A stretch of 37,438 nt of DNA, from assembly GCA_026706455.1 (NCBI GenBank), contig JAPOYS010000093.1, positions 1 to 37,438 of the forward strand. Reading direction: 5' to 3'. This document shows, piece after piece, positions 25,011 to 35,821 of the stretch. Numbering within the stretch: position 1 is the first letter of the stretch; each line of letters opens with the position of its first letter. The position numbers and the translations under genes were made by a program. The DNA is from Chloroflexota bacterium. GTDB lineage: Bacteria > Chloroflexota > Anaerolineae > Aggregatilineales > Phototrophicaceae. The notes below the pieces were generated by a model. It searched no databases, had not been told where the DNA came from, and saw only the letters and a program-made list of their open reading frames with translations.

Positions 25011-25444
25011 CAGCTGACCTCCCGCCCGGAAATGGGATCGAAGCGTTTGACGAACTTAGTTTTGATCGGCAGCTTATGCGACGCCAGGCGCAGCGCCTCG
25101 CGCGCGTCGGCCTCGGGCACGCCGCTCATTTCAAACAGGATGCGCCCAGGCTTCACGACGCATACCCACTTCTCGACTGAACCTTTGCCCTTGCCCATGC
25201 GCGTCTCGGCCGCCTTCTGCGTTACTGGCTTGTCAGGGAAGATGCGGATCCAGACTTTGCCGCGCCGGCGGATATAGCGCACCATCGCCCGGCGGCAGGC
25301 TTCGATCTGTCGGCTGCTGACCCAACTGGGTTCCAGCGCCTGCAAACCAAAGTCGCCGAATTGCACGACGGCGCCCCGGCGCGCTTTCCCCCGCATTCGG
25401 CCGCGCATCTGCTTGTTATACTTCCTACGTTTCGGCATTAGCAT
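25010..25444 (-). CDS. rplP: 50S ribosomal protein L16
   Basis: Peptidyl-transferase-proximal protein, 144 aa. [20 protein letters not shown] near the start and [40 protein letters not shown] in the body are diagnostic. ATG 25444 (two codons before a second ATG at 25438) is preferred because GGGAG lies 8 nt upstream. Confidence 0.96.
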   Translation of the reverse strand: MLMPKRRKYNKQMRGRMRGKARRGAVVQFGDFGLQALEPSWVSSRQIEACRRAMVRYIRRRGKVWIRIFPDKPVTQKAAETRMGKGKGSVEKWVCVVKPGRILFEMSGVPEADAREALRLASHKLPIKTKFVKRFDPISGREVS

Positions 25445-25520
25445 GGCTGTTGCTCCCACAGTTGACGCGCTTATTTTGGGCGAGCCGCCGGCTTGCCTCT
25501 GCACGCGCTCGACTATCTTG

Positions 25521-26219
25521 TTAATTGCGCCGTCCGCGGCGCCCGCCATGATCGGCCGGGCGCTGCGCCGGGCTGCTGAACGGGTCTTCGCCCGGCAAGA
25601 TGTCTCCCTTGTAAATCCAAACTTTGACGCCGATCTGGCCGAAGGTCGTAAGCGCTTCGGCAAATCCGTAATCGATATCGGCGCGCAGCGTGTTGCGGGG
25701 AACGCGGCCATCAAACATCCATTCGCGCCGCGCCATGTCGGAGCCGCCGAGGCGGCCACTCACCTCGACGCGGATGCCGCCCGCGCCCTGCCGCATCGCC
25801 TGCATGATGGCGCGCTTCATCGCCCGGCTGTGGCCGATGCGCCGCACCAATTGGGAGGCCACATTCTCAGCCACCAAGGTCGCGTCCAGGTCCGGGTTCT
25901 CGATTTCGCTGACTTCTACTTTCACCGTCTTGCCGGTCATTTCCTGCAGATTCTGGCGCAGTTCCTTGACCGCTTCGCCCTTGCGGCCGATGATCAAACC
26001 CGGGCGAACCGTATTGATAGTAATAATTACGAGGTTCGGATGGCGCTCAATCTCGATGCGGGAGACGCCCGCGCGCGTCGTCTTCGCCTTTATGTACTTC
26101 CGTATCCGGCGGTCTTCCATCAACAAATTAACATAGCGCTCGCCTTCGGCATACCAGCGAGCGTCCCACTCGCGGATGACTTTCAGACGAAAACCTTTTG
26201 GATGCACTTTACGTCCCAT
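25521..26219 (-). CDS. rpsC: 30S ribosomal protein S3
   Basis: mRNA-entry-channel protein of 232 aa. [20 protein letters not shown] at the start, a type-2 KH domain with [20 protein letters not shown] (GxxG loop) and the C-terminal domain with [20 protein letters not shown] and [20 protein letters not shown]. It overlaps rplV by 11 bp. Confidence 0.97.
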   Translation of the reverse strand: MGRKVHPKGFRLKVIREWDARWYAEGERYVNLLMEDRRIRKYIKAKTTRAGVSRIEIERHPNLVIITINTVRPGLIIGRKGEAVKELRQNLQEMTGKTVKVEVSEIENPDLDATLVAENVASQLVRRIGHSRAMKRAIMQAMRQGAGGIRVEVSGRLGGSDMARREWMFDGRVPRNTLRADIDYGFAEALTTFGQIGVKVWIYKGDILPGEDPFSSPAQRPADHGGRRGRRN

Positions 26220-26562
26220 ATTCGTCTTCCTCTCGTTCAGACAGGATCACCCACAGGTGCGACGTGCGCTTCAGACGCGGCTTATAGCGGCCCCGCGCGC
26301 CCGCTTTGAAACGTTTCAACGTGGGTCCGTCGCCCGCGAAAATCTGCGATACATACAAGTCGTCCGGGTTCAGGTCAAAATTATTGGATGCGTTGGCCAT
26401 CGCCGAATTCAATGTCTTACTCACCAGAGCGGAGCCCTTCTGCGGCATATAATCCAATACGATCAAGGCTTCCTGGGCATCCATCCCGCGCACCTGATCG
26501 CAGACAAGACGCAGCTTCCGTGGTGAAATCGGCAGATACCTCGATATCGCGCGCACTTCCAT
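26209..26562 (-). CDS. rplV: 50S ribosomal protein L22
   Basis: Tunnel-wall protein of 117 aa. EVRAISRYLPISPRKLRLVC and QVRGMDAQEALIVLDYMPQK near the start, and the beta-hairpin GDGPTLKRFKAGARGRYKP at the tunnel tip. It follows rpsS by 11 bp. Confidence 0.96.
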   Translation of the reverse strand: MEVRAISRYLPISPRKLRLVCDQVRGMDAQEALIVLDYMPQKGSALVSKTLNSAMANASNNFDLNPDDLYVSQIFAGDGPTLKRFKAGARGRYKPRLKRTSHLWVILSEREEDEYGT

Positions 26563-26573
26563 CGCAGCAACCC

Positions 26574-26843
26574 CTATCTTCTGCTGTCGGTGATATGACC
26601 GCGGAACGTTCGCGTCGGCGCAAACTCACCCAGCTTGTGACCGACCATGTTTTCCGTCACATAGATCGGCACATGCCGCCGGCCATCGTGCACGGCTATC
26701 GTGTGGCCGACCATCTGCGGGAAGATTGTGCTCGCTCGGCTCCAAGTGCGGATCACCACTTTCTTGTTTTGCTGGTTGAGCCGCTCAATCTTTTCCAGCA
26801 GCTTCGGGCTGACGTAGTAGCCCTTCTTCAACGACCGTGACAT
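26574..26843 (-). CDS. rpsS: 30S ribosomal protein S19
   Basis: Head protein of 89 aa. [20 protein letters not shown] at the start, [20 protein letters not shown] and [17 protein letters not shown] at the end are diagnostic. ATG 26843 is chosen over a longer in-frame reading through rplB because it gives the conserved N-terminus. Confidence 0.97.
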   Translation of the reverse strand: MSRSLKKGYYVSPKLLEKIERLNQQNKKVVIRTWSRASTIFPQMVGHTIAVHDGRRHVPIYVTENMVGHKLGEFAPTRTFRGHITDSRR

Positions 26844-26860
26844 TTTGCTGCCTCCCGAAA

Positions 26861-27694
26861 TTAACGGCGTTTGCCGCGGCGGCGTACGATAAAGCGGCTG
26901 GTGCGTTTGTTGCGCCGCGTGCGCACGCCCAGCGCCTTCTTGCCCCAAGGCGTCTTGGGCGCCGCCATGCCGATGCCGGCTTTGCCTTCGCCACCGCCGT
27001 GAGGATGGCTGGCTGGATCCATCGCCGAGCCGCGCACTGTCGGCCGCCAGCCGAGCCAGCGCTTGCGACCGGCCTTGCCCAGCTTGACATTGGCGTGTTC
27101 CGCATTGCCGACCTGGCCGATGGTCGCGCGGCATGTGCCGAGAATCATCCGCATTTCCCCGCTAGGCAGGCGCAGCGTCACATACTTGCCTTCCGAGGCC
27201 AGAATCTGCGCTGAGGCGCCGGCCGAGCGCGCCAACTGCCCGCCTTTGCCCGGGCGCATTTCGATATTGTGAACGACCGTGCCCAGCGGGATGTCTTTCA
27301 AAACGCGGCTGTTGCCCGGGCGCAGCGCGCTCATGGCGCCGTTGCCGATACTGTCGCCGACGGTCACGCCCATCGGCGCGATGATGTAGCTCTTTACCCC
27401 ATCTTCATATTGCAGCAAGGCGATGCGCGCCGAGCGATTGGGATCATACTCGATCGCGATCACCTCAGCGCGGCAATCTTCTTTATTGCGTTTGAAATCG
27501 ACCAGTCGATACCGCCGCTTGTGGCCGCCGCCGCGATGCCGCACGGTAATCCGTCCGCTATTATTGCGGCCGCCCTTCTTGCGCAGCGCGCGCGTCAGCG
27601 ACCGCTCGGGCTTGCTCTTGGTGATCTCTTCAAATGAGTAGCCGGTCATATCGCGGCGGCCGGGCGATGTCGGCTTATAGACCTTGATAGGCAT
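26861..27694 (-). CDS. rplB: 50S ribosomal protein L2
   Basis: Essential for subunit association and peptidyl transfer, 277 aa. [20 protein letters not shown] at the start, [20 protein letters not shown], and the C-terminal [20 protein letters not shown] with the conserved histidine. GGGGGAG upstream supports ATG 27694. Confidence 0.97.
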   Translation of the reverse strand: MPIKVYKPTSPGRRDMTGYSFEEITKSKPERSLTRALRKKGGRNNSGRITVRHRGGGHKRRYRLVDFKRNKEDCRAEVIAIEYDPNRSARIALLQYEDGVKSYIIAPMGVTVGDSIGNGAMSALRPGNSRVLKDIPLGTVVHNIEMRPGKGGQLARSAGASAQILASEGKYVTLRLPSGEMRMILGTCRATIGQVGNAEHANVKLGKAGRKRWLGWRPTVRGSAMDPASHPHGGGEGKAGIGMAAPKTPWGKKALGVRTRRNKRTSRFIVRRRGKRR

Positions 27695-27708
27695 CGCTAG
27701 CGCTCCCC

Positions 27709-28011
27709 CTAGACGTTGAAGAGCTCGATCGAAACGCCTTCTTCCAGCGTAACAATCGCCTTCTTCCACTGACGGGACCGAACATAGGTGTTGCGCCCGC
27801 GGCGTCCCCGCTTCGCCGGCATCACCATCGTGTTCACTTTGACAACCTTGCCTTCCAGCTCGAATATTTCTTCGACGGCTTCTTTGATCTGGATTTTGTT
27901 GGCTTTGCGCGCCACTTCAAAGACGTACTTGTTTTGACGTTCCGCCAAGTCAGTTGACTTTTCAGTGATCACCGGACGGCGAATGACATCGTACAAATGG
28001 AGTTCAGCCAT
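27709..28011 (-). CDS. rplW: 50S ribosomal protein L23
   Basis: Tunnel-exit protein that docks SRP and trigger factor, 100 aa. [40 protein letters not shown] and [15 protein letters not shown] are diagnostic. Its start overlaps the rplD end by 8 bp. Confidence 0.96.
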   Translation of the reverse strand: MAELHLYDVIRRPVITEKSTDLAERQNKYVFEVARKANKIQIKEAVEEIFELEGKVVKVNTMVMPAKRGRRGRNTYVRSRQWKKAIVTLEEGVSIELFNV

Positions 28012-28642
28012 TTTGCGCTCCCACTCCCCAAATGGCTTTCACCACGTCTAGCGCATCCAGAGACATGATCACCTTGTCATACTTGAGCAAGTCGCGAACG
28101 TTAAGGAAATTGGCGATGATGGAATGCGCGTCGGGCAGGTTGCTCACGCTTTTGCGAATGGATTTCTGCTCCGCGGCGACCACGATCAGCGCCGACTGCT
28201 CGCCGACCAAGGTCTCAATCAAGGCGCGCATCGCCTTCGTCTTGGGCGCGTCCATATCCAGCTCATCCAAAATTACCAACTGCTCGTCGCGAACCAGGGC
28301 GCTCAAGGTCGAGCGAATCGCCCCGCGCCGCATCTTCTTCGGCATCTTCTTCGAGTAATCGCGCGGCTTGGGACCATGCGCCAAACCACCGCCGACGAAA
28401 ATCGGCGCGCTCTGGGCGCCGTGGCGCGCGCGGCCCGTGCCTTTCTGGCGGTACCACTTGCCGCCCGTCGCGCGAATCTCGCCGCGTGAACGCGTGTTAT
28501 GCGTGCCCCGCCGCCCATTAGCCATTTGCCGAACGAAGGCTTGGTGCATCAAACCCACATTAATTTTCGCTTCAAAAATATCAGCCGGCAGCTCAACCTG
28601 CGACACTTCGCGTCCGGCGCTGTCCATCACTGGAAACTGCAT
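28004..28642 (-). CDS. rplD: 50S ribosomal protein L4
   Basis: Tunnel-constriction protein of 212 aa; in E. coli it autoregulates the S10 operon. The extended loop RGTHNTRSRGEIRATGGKWY followed by RQKGTGRARHGAQSAPIFVG is diagnostic. It follows rplC by 32 bp and overlaps rplW. Confidence 0.96.
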   Translation of the reverse strand: MQFPVMDSAGREVSQVELPADIFEAKINVGLMHQAFVRQMANGRRGTHNTRSRGEIRATGGKWYRQKGTGRARHGAQSAPIFVGGGLAHGPKPRDYSKKMPKKMRRGAIRSTLSALVRDEQLVILDELDMDAPKTKAMRALIETLVGEQSALIVVAAEQKSIRKSVSNLPDAHSIIANFLNVRDLLKYDKVIMSLDALDVVKAIWGVGAQNG

Positions 28643-28674
28643 GGCGATCGCTCCTGTATTCTGCGCAGCGCGGC

Positions 28675-29313
28675 TTAGGCGCGCCTGGCCGCGGGTTTGA
28701 TCATGACAATGCTGCCCTTGGCGCCCGGCACAGATCCCTTGACCGCCAGCAGATCCTTTTCGGCATCAATAACGACCAGCGGCAGGTTCTTCACAGTCAC
28801 GCGATCGTTGCCCATGCGCCCGGCCATCCTTTTGCCCTTAAGCGTCCGGCCCGGCGTGGCGCACATGCCGATTGAACCGGGCGAGCGCATCCGGTCGGAT
28901 TGCCCGTGCGTCTTGGGACCGCGAGCGAAGCCGTGCCTCTTGATCGTACCCGCGTAGCCGCGGCCCTTGCTCGTACCGATCACATCAACCAATTCGCCTT
29001 TTTCGAATACGTCGACTTTAATTTCTTGCCCCTCTTCGACGCCCGGATCCACCGTTTCTGACAGGCGAAACTCGCGCAGATGGCGCAGCGCCGGCAAGTC
29101 CAGCTTCTGCAAGTGCCCCAATTGCCCCTTGCTCAGGTTCTTGGGCTTGGTCTCGCCGTAACCGAGTTGAACGGATACATAACCGTCTCGCTCGGTATCA
29201 CGAACCTGCGTGACATAACAGGGTCCCGCCTGAATGACCGTAACCGGAACGACCGTTCCCTGCTCGTCAAATACCTGGGTCATGCCCATTTTTTTGCCAA
29301 TCATGCCCTTCAT
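28675..29313 (-). CDS. rplC: 50S ribosomal protein L3
   Basis: Assembly-initiating protein of 212 aa. MKGMIGKKMGMTQVFDEQGT at the start, a FAR-type GFARGPKTHGQSDRMRSPGS loop and MAGRMGNDRVTVKNLPLVVI are diagnostic. A 165-bp gap separates it from rpsJ, much wider than elsewhere in this cluster; no promoter was recognised in it. Confidence 0.97.
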   Translation of the reverse strand: MKGMIGKKMGMTQVFDEQGTVVPVTVIQAGPCYVTQVRDTERDGYVSVQLGYGETKPKNLSKGQLGHLQKLDLPALRHLREFRLSETVDPGVEEGQEIKVDVFEKGELVDVIGTSKGRGYAGTIKRHGFARGPKTHGQSDRMRSPGSIGMCATPGRTLKGKRMAGRMGNDRVTVKNLPLVVIDAEKDLLAVKGSVPGAKGSIVMIKPAARRA

Positions 29314-29478
29314 GATTTAGCCTCCGCTCAAGCGCGCCGCCGGGTCGAAGCAGTGCACGCTCGTTTGTCGAATCGCCATCTTTGCAGACCGAGCGCCTAC
29401 CGGGCGGCCAACTGCGCCGTAAAGCTGAAAGTCTCTCGTAGACATTAGCGCCTGCAGCCACCCTCAAGAGCGGCAATT

Positions 29479-29787
29479 CTAGATCTTGATTTCGATATCC
29501 ACGCCCGCTGGCAAATTTAGTCGCATGAGCGTATCGATGGTCTTGCTGTCCGGATCAAGAACATCTATCAAGCGTTTATGCGTCCGCACCTCAAAGTGTT
29601 CCTGCGAATCCTTGTCGATGAAGGGCGACCGCCTGACCGTAAAGCGCTCGATGCGAGTTGGCAGCGGGACGGGACCCACCACGCGCGAACCGGTTCGTTC
29701 AGCCGTGTCGACTATCCGCTGCGCCGATTGATCGAGTACGCGGTGGTCGTAGGCTTTCAACCGGATACGAATCTTGTTTTTTGCCAT
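29479..29787 (-). CDS. rpsJ: 30S ribosomal protein S10 (NusE)
   Basis: Head protein of 102 aa that also acts as NusE in antitermination. [40 protein letters not shown] and [20 protein letters not shown] are diagnostic. It follows tuf by 91 bp, linking str and S10 operons. Confidence 0.97.
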   Translation of the reverse strand: MAKNKIRIRLKAYDHRVLDQSAQRIVDTAERTGSRVVGPVPLPTRIERFTVRRSPFIDKDSQEHFEVRTHKRLIDVLDPDSKTIDTLMRLNLPAGVDIEIKI

Positions 29788-29878
29788 TGCGCAACCTTTG
29801 TTTGCTCAGTCAATGCTTGGCGGCAGCTGACGAGACGGGCCGGCAGCCCAGCTCCAGCCGCCGCTGTCGTCGACAGAG

Positions 29879-31078
<1,200 letters not shown>

Positions 31079-31162
31079 CTGACAACCCCTCTTGTGAACT
31101 TCCTGATTTGAAACTGTACTCGCGAACGATAACTGCCGGCCGAGCGTCGTCCCGTCCGATGC

Positions 31163-33262
31163 TTAACGCGATCCGGATTTCACCGCTTCCGCGATTTGCT
31201 CCGGCGCGACCGTATAGGTATCAAACTCCATGCTAAAGTTGCCGCGTCCCTGCGTGTTATTGCGCAGGTCATTGGCATAACCGAACATTTCGCCCAAGGG
31301 CACTTGCGCCTTGATCACCGAGATGCCTTCGCTATGCGGCTCCATGCCTTGAATCTCGCCGCGCCGCGCGGAAATATCGCCGACCACCGCGCCCGTGTAT
31401 CCATCCGCAACCACGACTTCGACGCTCATCGACGGCTCCAAGATGACCGGACCGCCCTTGATGACGCCTTCCTTCAAGCACATAGAACCGGCGATGGTGA
31501 AAGCGATTTCGCTTGAATCAACTTCATGAAAGGCGCCGTCAATCAAGGTCGCTTTGATGTTCACCACCGGATAGCCGGCGACAACGCCGCCCTGCATCGC
31601 CTGCGTAACGCCTTTCCTCACCGCCGGGATAAACTCCTTTGGTATCACGCCGCCGCGCGTGGCGTCAACGAATAGCAACTCGCCTTTGGCTTCCTCCCGC
31701 TCTTCCGCAGGCAATGGCTCAAAGCCAATGACGCAGCGCGCATATTGACCGGCGCCGCCCGTTTGCCGCCTGAATGTCGTGTCAATCTCCACCATCCGCG
31801 TGATCGTCTCGCGATAGGCGACCCGCGGGCGTCCCACGCGCGCGTCAACGCCGTACTCGCGCATCAGGCGATCGACCAGCACTTCCAGGTGCAGCTCGCC
31901 CATGCCCTTGATCTTGGTTTGGCCGAGTTGATCGTCGACTTCCACTTGAAAGGTCGGATCTTCTTCCGCCAATCGGCGCAGACCGAAACCCATTTTGTCC
32001 TGGTCGGCTTTGGTATTGGGTTCGATCGCCACCTCGACCACCGGCGCCGGGAAGCTGATATTCTCCAGCAGAATCGGGCGATTCGGCGCGCTGAGCGTAT
32101 CGCCGGTGAAGGTCTCCTTCATGCCAATGACGGCGGCGATATCGCCAGCCTGCACTTCTTTGACATCTTCGCGCCGATCGGCAAACATGCGCACGATGCG
32201 TCCGATGCGTTCGCGCTTGCCAGTGGCCGTATTGAGGACCATCGTACCCGCCTTCAATACGCCGGAATAAACGCGCGTGAAAGCCAGCCGACCGTATTGA
32301 TCGGAGACGATCTTGAAGACGAGCGCCGCCAAAGGCTCGTCATCGTCGGCGCTCCGCAGCATTTCACGACCGTCCTTCGGATGTTCGCCTTTGACGGGCG
32401 GAATATCCAAAGGCGAGGGCAAGAGCGCCAGCACCATATTCAGCAGCGCTTGCACGCCCTTGTTCTTCAAGGCGGCGCCACACATCACCGGATGCAATTG
32501 ACCAGCGATCGTGCCAGCTCGCAGCGCCGCCAGAATTTCCGCATCCGATATCGTCTCTTCTTCCAGGAATTTCAACGTCAGATATTCATCTTGTTCGACG
32601 ATCTTCTCGATCATCTCATCCCGGCGCGTCTCGGCCATTTCCCGATGGCTCTCCGGAATCACATGATAGTTGATATCGGTGCCTTCGTCGTTGCCGTAGG
32701 TGATCAACTCCATCCTGAGCAGATCAATGATGCCCTCGAAGTTCTCGCCGCTGCCGTAGGGCGCCTGAATGACGACCGGGTTAGCGCCCAGGCGATCCAC
32801 CATCATATCGACGCAGCGATCGAAGTCTGCGCCGGTGCGATCCATCTTGTTGACAAAACACAGGCGCGGCACGCTGTACTCTGAGGCTTGCCGCCAGACC
32901 GTTTCCGACTGCGGCTCGACGCCGGCGACGCTGTCGAATACGGTGATGCCGCCGTCGAGCACGCGCAGGCTGCGCTGCACCTCCGCCGTGAAATCAACAT
33001 GACCGGGGGTATCAATGATGTTTATCTGATGGTCGTCCCAGCTGGCGGTGACAGCGGCTGATGTGATCGTGATGCCGCGCTCGCGCTCCTGCTCCATGTA
33101 ATCGGTAGTCGCTGAGCCTTCATGCGTCTCGCCGATTCGGTGGACCATGCCGGTGTAGTAGAGAACGCGCTCGGTGACCGTCGTCTTGCCGGCGTCAATA
33201 TGAGCTATGATTCCGATATTACGGACTTTGTTGAGATCGATGCCAGCGTTCGGATTATTCAT
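31163..33262 (-). CDS. fusA: Translation elongation factor G
   Basis: Ribosomal translocase GTPase, 699 aa. G1 AHIDAGKT at 20-27, [10 protein letters not shown] switch I, G3 DTPGH at 84-88 and G4 NKMD at 138-141. Domains II to V follow, with RDTLS-type loop variation and the C-terminal [21 protein letters not shown] segment ([19 protein letters not shown]). It sits between rpsG and tuf as usual. Confidence 0.98.
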   Translation of the reverse strand: MNNPNAGIDLNKVRNIGIIAHIDAGKTTVTERVLYYTGMVHRIGETHEGSATTDYMEQERERGITITSAAVTASWDDHQINIIDTPGHVDFTAEVQRSLRVLDGGITVFDSVAGVEPQSETVWRQASEYSVPRLCFVNKMDRTGADFDRCVDMMVDRLGANPVVIQAPYGSGENFEGIIDLLRMELITYGNDEGTDINYHVIPESHREMAETRRDEMIEKIVEQDEYLTLKFLEEETISDAEILAALRAGTIAGQLHPVMCGAALKNKGVQALLNMVLALLPSPLDIPPVKGEHPKDGREMLRSADDDEPLAALVFKIVSDQYGRLAFTRVYSGVLKAGTMVLNTATGKRERIGRIVRMFADRREDVKEVQAGDIAAVIGMKETFTGDTLSAPNRPILLENISFPAPVVEVAIEPNTKADQDKMGFGLRRLAEEDPTFQVEVDDQLGQTKIKGMGELHLEVLVDRLMREYGVDARVGRPRVAYRETITRMVEIDTTFRRQTGGAGQYARCVIGFEPLPAEEREEAKGELLFVDATRGGVIPKEFIPAVRKGVTQAMQGGVVAGYPVVNIKATLIDGAFHEVDSSEIAFTIAGSMCLKEGVIKGGPVILEPSMSVEVVVADGYTGAVVGDISARRGEIQGMEPHSEGISVIKAQVPLGEMFGYANDLRNNTQGRGNFSMEFDTYTVAPEQIAEAVKSGSR

Positions 33263-33314
33263 CTATCATCCACTTGCCGCCGTTTCCCGGCGGATTCATC
33301 AGCGTAGTCACCGT

Positions 33315-33782
33315 CTAGCGGAAATGCGCGAAGGCGCGGTTGGCCTCCGCCATTCGGTGTGTTTCGTCCTTGCGGCGAATTGCGCTGCCCTGCCCGTTGT
33401 AGGCGTCCAGCAATTCGTTGGTCAGCTTTTCAGCCATGCTTCTTCCGTTGCGGTCACGGGCGAATTGAATCAGCCAGCGCATAGCCAGGGTGATCCCGCG
33501 CTCCTGCGACACGTCAATCGGCACCTGGTAGGTCGAGCCACCGACGCGTTTGGGCTTCACCTCAACCGCCGGCGCCACGTTGCGAATCGCAATCTCAAAT
33601 ACTTCAATTGGATCTTTCTTGACGCGCTCGCCCATCGACTCCAAGGCATCGTACATGATCCTCGTCGCCAGGCTCTTCTTGCCGCCGCGCATCATGCGAT
33701 TAATGAACATCGCCACGTGAAGATTGCCGTATTTCACATCGGGCGGCGGAATCCGCTTCGGCGGGCGATTTCTTCTCGGCAT
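33315..33782 (-). CDS. rpsG: 30S ribosomal protein S7
   Basis: Head-assembly protein of 155 aa. MPRRNRPPKRIPPPDVKYGN, INRMMRGGKKSLATRIMYDA and RVGGSTYQVPIDVSQERGIT are diagnostic. ATG 33782 restores the conserved start; it follows rpsL by 34 bp. In E. coli S7 represses this operon from the rpsL-rpsG gap; the same is possible but not visible here. Confidence 0.97.
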   Translation of the reverse strand: MPRRNRPPKRIPPPDVKYGNLHVAMFINRMMRGGKKSLATRIMYDALESMGERVKKDPIEVFEIAIRNVAPAVEVKPKRVGGSTYQVPIDVSQERGITLAMRWLIQFARDRNGRSMAEKLTNELLDAYNGQGSAIRRKDETHRMAEANRAFAHFR

Positions 33783-33816
33783 GTCAATTCTCCCTAACGC
33801 GCATTGCAGCTCGCGC

Positions 33817-34233
33817 CTACTTGCGTCGCTTCGTCCCGTACTTGCTGCGGCCCTGTTCGCGCCCGTCGACGCCGCTGGTATCCAAGGTGCCGCGCACAAT
33901 GTGGTAGCGGACGCCGGGCAAGTCTTTCACGCGACCGCCGCGCACCAGGACGACGCTGTGCTCCTGCAAGTTATGGCCCTCGCCACCGATATAAGCCGTG
34001 ACTTCGATGCCGTTGGTCAGGCGTACGCGCGCGACCTTGCGCAGCGCCGAATTGGGTTTCTTCGGGGTCATCGTCTTGACCTGCGTGCATACGCCGCGCT
34101 TTTGCGGCGCGCCCTTTTGCTGGCGCGAGCGGCGCTGTTTCAAGGCGTTAAAGGTAAACTGCAAAGCCGGCGCCTTATTCTTTTTGCCCTTGGACTTGCG
34201 CCCTTTGCGCACCAACTGATTAATTGTTGGCAT
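33817..34233 (-). CDS. rpsL: 30S ribosomal protein S12 with an N-terminal insertion
   Basis: Decoding-centre protein, 138 aa. [20 protein letters not shown] at the start, [20 protein letters not shown] and [20 protein letters not shown] are strongly conserved. Between PAL (23-25) and PQKRGVCT (43-50) lie about 16 extra residues ([18 protein letters not shown]) compared with E. coli, which explains the length above the usual 123-126 aa. GGAG lies 6 nt before the ATG. First gene of the str cluster. Confidence 0.97.
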   Translation of the reverse strand: MPTINQLVRKGRKSKGKKNKAPALQFTFNALKQRRSRQQKGAPQKRGVCTQVKTMTPKKPNSALRKVARVRLTNGIEVTAYIGGEGHNLQEHSVVLVRGGRVKDLPGVRYHIVRGTLDTSGVDGREQGRSKYGTKRRK

Positions 34234-34281
34234 ACGATTCTCCAGTTTTCACTGAAATGCTTCCTGGCTTTCAGACATGCA

Positions 34282-34306
34282 AATAGGCGCTCGCTGGACG
34301 CCTATT
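34282..34306 (-). promoter_or_regulatory. Hairpin in the rpsL leader
   Basis: Perfect 8-bp arms AATAGGCG (34282-34289) and CGCCTATT (34299-34306) with a 9-nt loop, about 48 nt upstream of the rpsL ATG. No U-tract follows on the minus strand, so a terminator role is unlikely. A protein-binding or translational control role is inference. Confidence 0.4.
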
Positions 34307-34422
34307 CTTCGTTTCACTCATGACGAGACGCTCTGCCGCGGCAAAGCACTTGCGCCATATCTGCTCAATTCAGCCGGCAGCGCCTCCATCACGGAGGTTG
34401 CTGGCTGCGAGTGCAGCGGCGT

Positions 34423-34451
34423 ATGTTATCAAACGCGAATTTGGATGTCAA
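34423..34451 (-). promoter_or_regulatory. Sigma70-type promoter of the str (rpsL) transcript
   Basis: Perfect -35 TTGACA (34451-34446 on the minus strand), 17-bp spacer, -10 TAACAT (34428-34423). The predicted start lies near 34416, leaving a leader of about 180 nt before rpsL. The exact -35 and optimal spacing make this the most credible promoter for the ribosomal cluster. Confidence 0.7.
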
Positions 34452-34534
34452 GACATATCTGGTTGGATTGCCGGGAAATCGACCGACGCCGGACAGTTCA
34501 ATGGAATTCCGTCACGCATGAGAGCCCGGACCGT

Positions 34535-34607
34535 GTAGGGGCGACCAATTTGGTCGCCGGTCAATCTCAAGTCGGCTGGCGCCGGCGACATGGTATGTCA
34601 CCCCTAC
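34535..34607. repeat. 73-bp element with GTAGGGG/CCCCTAC inverted ends and internal palindromes
   Basis: The ends GTAGGGGCGAC and, reversed, GTAGGGGTGAC match at 10 of 11 bases. Inside are GGCGACC-aattt-GGTCGCC at the left and GACAT-ggt-ATGTC at the right. It sits just downstream of the acyl-CoA dehydrogenase stop. With the related palindrome at 7784-7810 it looks like a small dispersed repeat (REP- or MITE-like). No open reading frame is inside. Confidence 0.55.
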
Positions 34608-34642
34608 TCTAGCGCGCGTCGGATCCACCTTTCCTAGCACGG

Positions 34643-35821
34643 TCACCGCCCGCGGAACAATTCGCGCACGATAATGTTGCGCTGAATTTCGCTTGTGCCT
34701 TCGTAAATCTGGAAGATCTTCACATCGCGCAGCAGCTTCTCGACCGGGTACTCCTTCATGAATCCGTAGCCGCCGAAGACCTGCACCGCGTCCACCGCCG
34801 CTCGCGTCGCCATATCGGCGGCAAAGGCTTTGGCGTAAGCCGGCGCGCGCGGATTGAATATGCCCGCATCCACCTGCCAAGCCGCCTGCCAGGTCAGCAA
34901 GCGCGACGCCTCATAATTGATCGCCATGTCGGCAATCTTGTGACCGACCGCTTGATGCTGGTAAATGGGCAAGCCAAATGCTTCGCGCTCGCCCGCGTAC
35001 TTGACGCTTTCCTCCAGCGCGCGCCGCTGCAAGCCGCAAGCCGCCGCCGCTACGCCCGGTCGGCTGTGATCAAAAACCTTCATGGCGATGTAGAAGCCCT
35101 GGCCGAGCTCGCCCACGATATTCTCGGCCGGTACTTCCACATTTTCGAAGACGATCTCGGCCGTGTCCGAGGCGCGCTGCCCCAGCTTGTCGAATTTCTT
35201 GCCGACGCTAAGGCCCGGCGCATCACGATCGATGAGGAAGCAGGTCATGCCGCGATGCCCGGCGGAGACGTCCGTTTTGGCGAATATCGTATAAAAATGC
35301 GCGTGACTCGCATTCGTGATGAAGGTCTTGCTGCCGTTGATGATGTACGCAGCGCCACTCTTGTCCGCGCGCGTCTCGATGCCGGCCACGTTTGAGCCGG
35401 CGTTCGCTTCAGTCACGCCGTAAGAACAGAACTGCCCCTGTTCGCCGACTCGCTCGCCCAGCCAGTACGCTTTCTGCGCATCGCTGCCGGCGATCAGAAG
35501 CGGCAACATCGCCAGCGAGTTCACGCCCAGGCTCGAGTTGATCCCGGTACAGCCATAGCCCAGCTCTTCCGAAACGAGCGCCTCCTCGAAACAAGACGCG
35601 CCAACGCCGCCGTATTCTTCGGGCACAAGCATATTGACGATGCCGAGCGCGCGCGCTTTGTGGAAAATGTCTTCGGGGAATATCGCTTTCTCGTCATATT
35701 CGGCCGCGACCGGGATGATATTGTCGGCCACAAAATCGCGCGTCATGCGCACTAACATTTCCTGTTCTTCGCTCAGTTTGAACTGAGGACCCGTCATCGA
35801 GCCCAGCGCAGCATCGTTCAT
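34643..35821 (-). CDS. Acyl-CoA dehydrogenase
   Basis: FAD enzyme that introduces the alpha-beta double bond into acyl-CoA and passes electrons to ETF. Length about 392 aa. The N-terminal helical domain is followed by CSYGVTEANAGSNVAGIETR (FAD/substrate loop) and GSKTFITNASHAHFYTIFAK. The C-terminal domain has RXXFG-like AGEREAFGLPIYQHQAVGHK, QVFGGYGFMKEYPVEKLLRD, and the catalytic glutamate at about residue 374 in IYEGTSEIQR. The Glu position fits the short/medium-chain and butyryl-CoA type; chain length is not certain. ATG 35821 is favoured because GAGGTG lies 6 nt upstream; an in-frame GTG at 35830 overlaps that site. It is followed by a palindromic repeat. Confidence 0.93.
   Translation of the reverse strand: MNDAALGSMTGPQFKLSEEQEMLVRMTRDFVADNIIPVAAEYDEKAIFPEDIFHKARALGIVNMLVPEEYGGVGASCFEEALVSEELGYGCTGINSSLGVNSLAMLPLLIAGSDAQKAYWLGERVGEQGQFCSYGVTEANAGSNVAGIETRADKSGAAYIINGSKTFITNASHAHFYTIFAKTDVSAGHRGMTCFLIDRDAPGLSVGKKFDKLGQRASDTAEIVFENVEVPAENIVGELGQGFYIAMKVFDHSRPGVAAAACGLQRRALEESVKYAGEREAFGLPIYQHQAVGHKIADMAINYEASRLLTWQAAWQVDAGIFNPRAPAYAKAFAADMATRAAVDAVQVFGGYGFMKEYPVEKLLRDVKIFQIYEGTSEIQRNIIVRELFRGR

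Larger units (their letters stand above)
34234..34642. other. 409-bp intergenic region upstream of rpsL
   Basis: Holds, in minus-strand order, a palindromic repeat (34535-34607) downstream of the acyl-CoA dehydrogenase, the str promoter (34423-34451) and an untranslated leader of about 180 nt with a hairpin at 34282-34306. The leader also has a CCTCC/GGAGG small inverted repeat near 34384-34396. No protein gene longer than a 16-codon leader frame is credible. Confidence 0.6.

Noticed and set aside
25413..26309. Plus-strand open frame opposite rplP, rpsC and rplV
   Set aside because: Crosses three conserved ribosomal-protein genes and has no domain-like sequence.
31079..31162. Possible promoter or tRNA gene between fusA and tuf
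   Set aside because: No tRNA cloverleaf and no credible -10/-35 pair found.
31745..32884. Long plus-strand open frame (about 379 codons) opposite fusA
   Set aside because: It is the antisense of a strongly conserved EF-G gene; its product has no recognisable domain and is rich in His/Arg/Asp as expected from reverse reading of G+C-rich codons.
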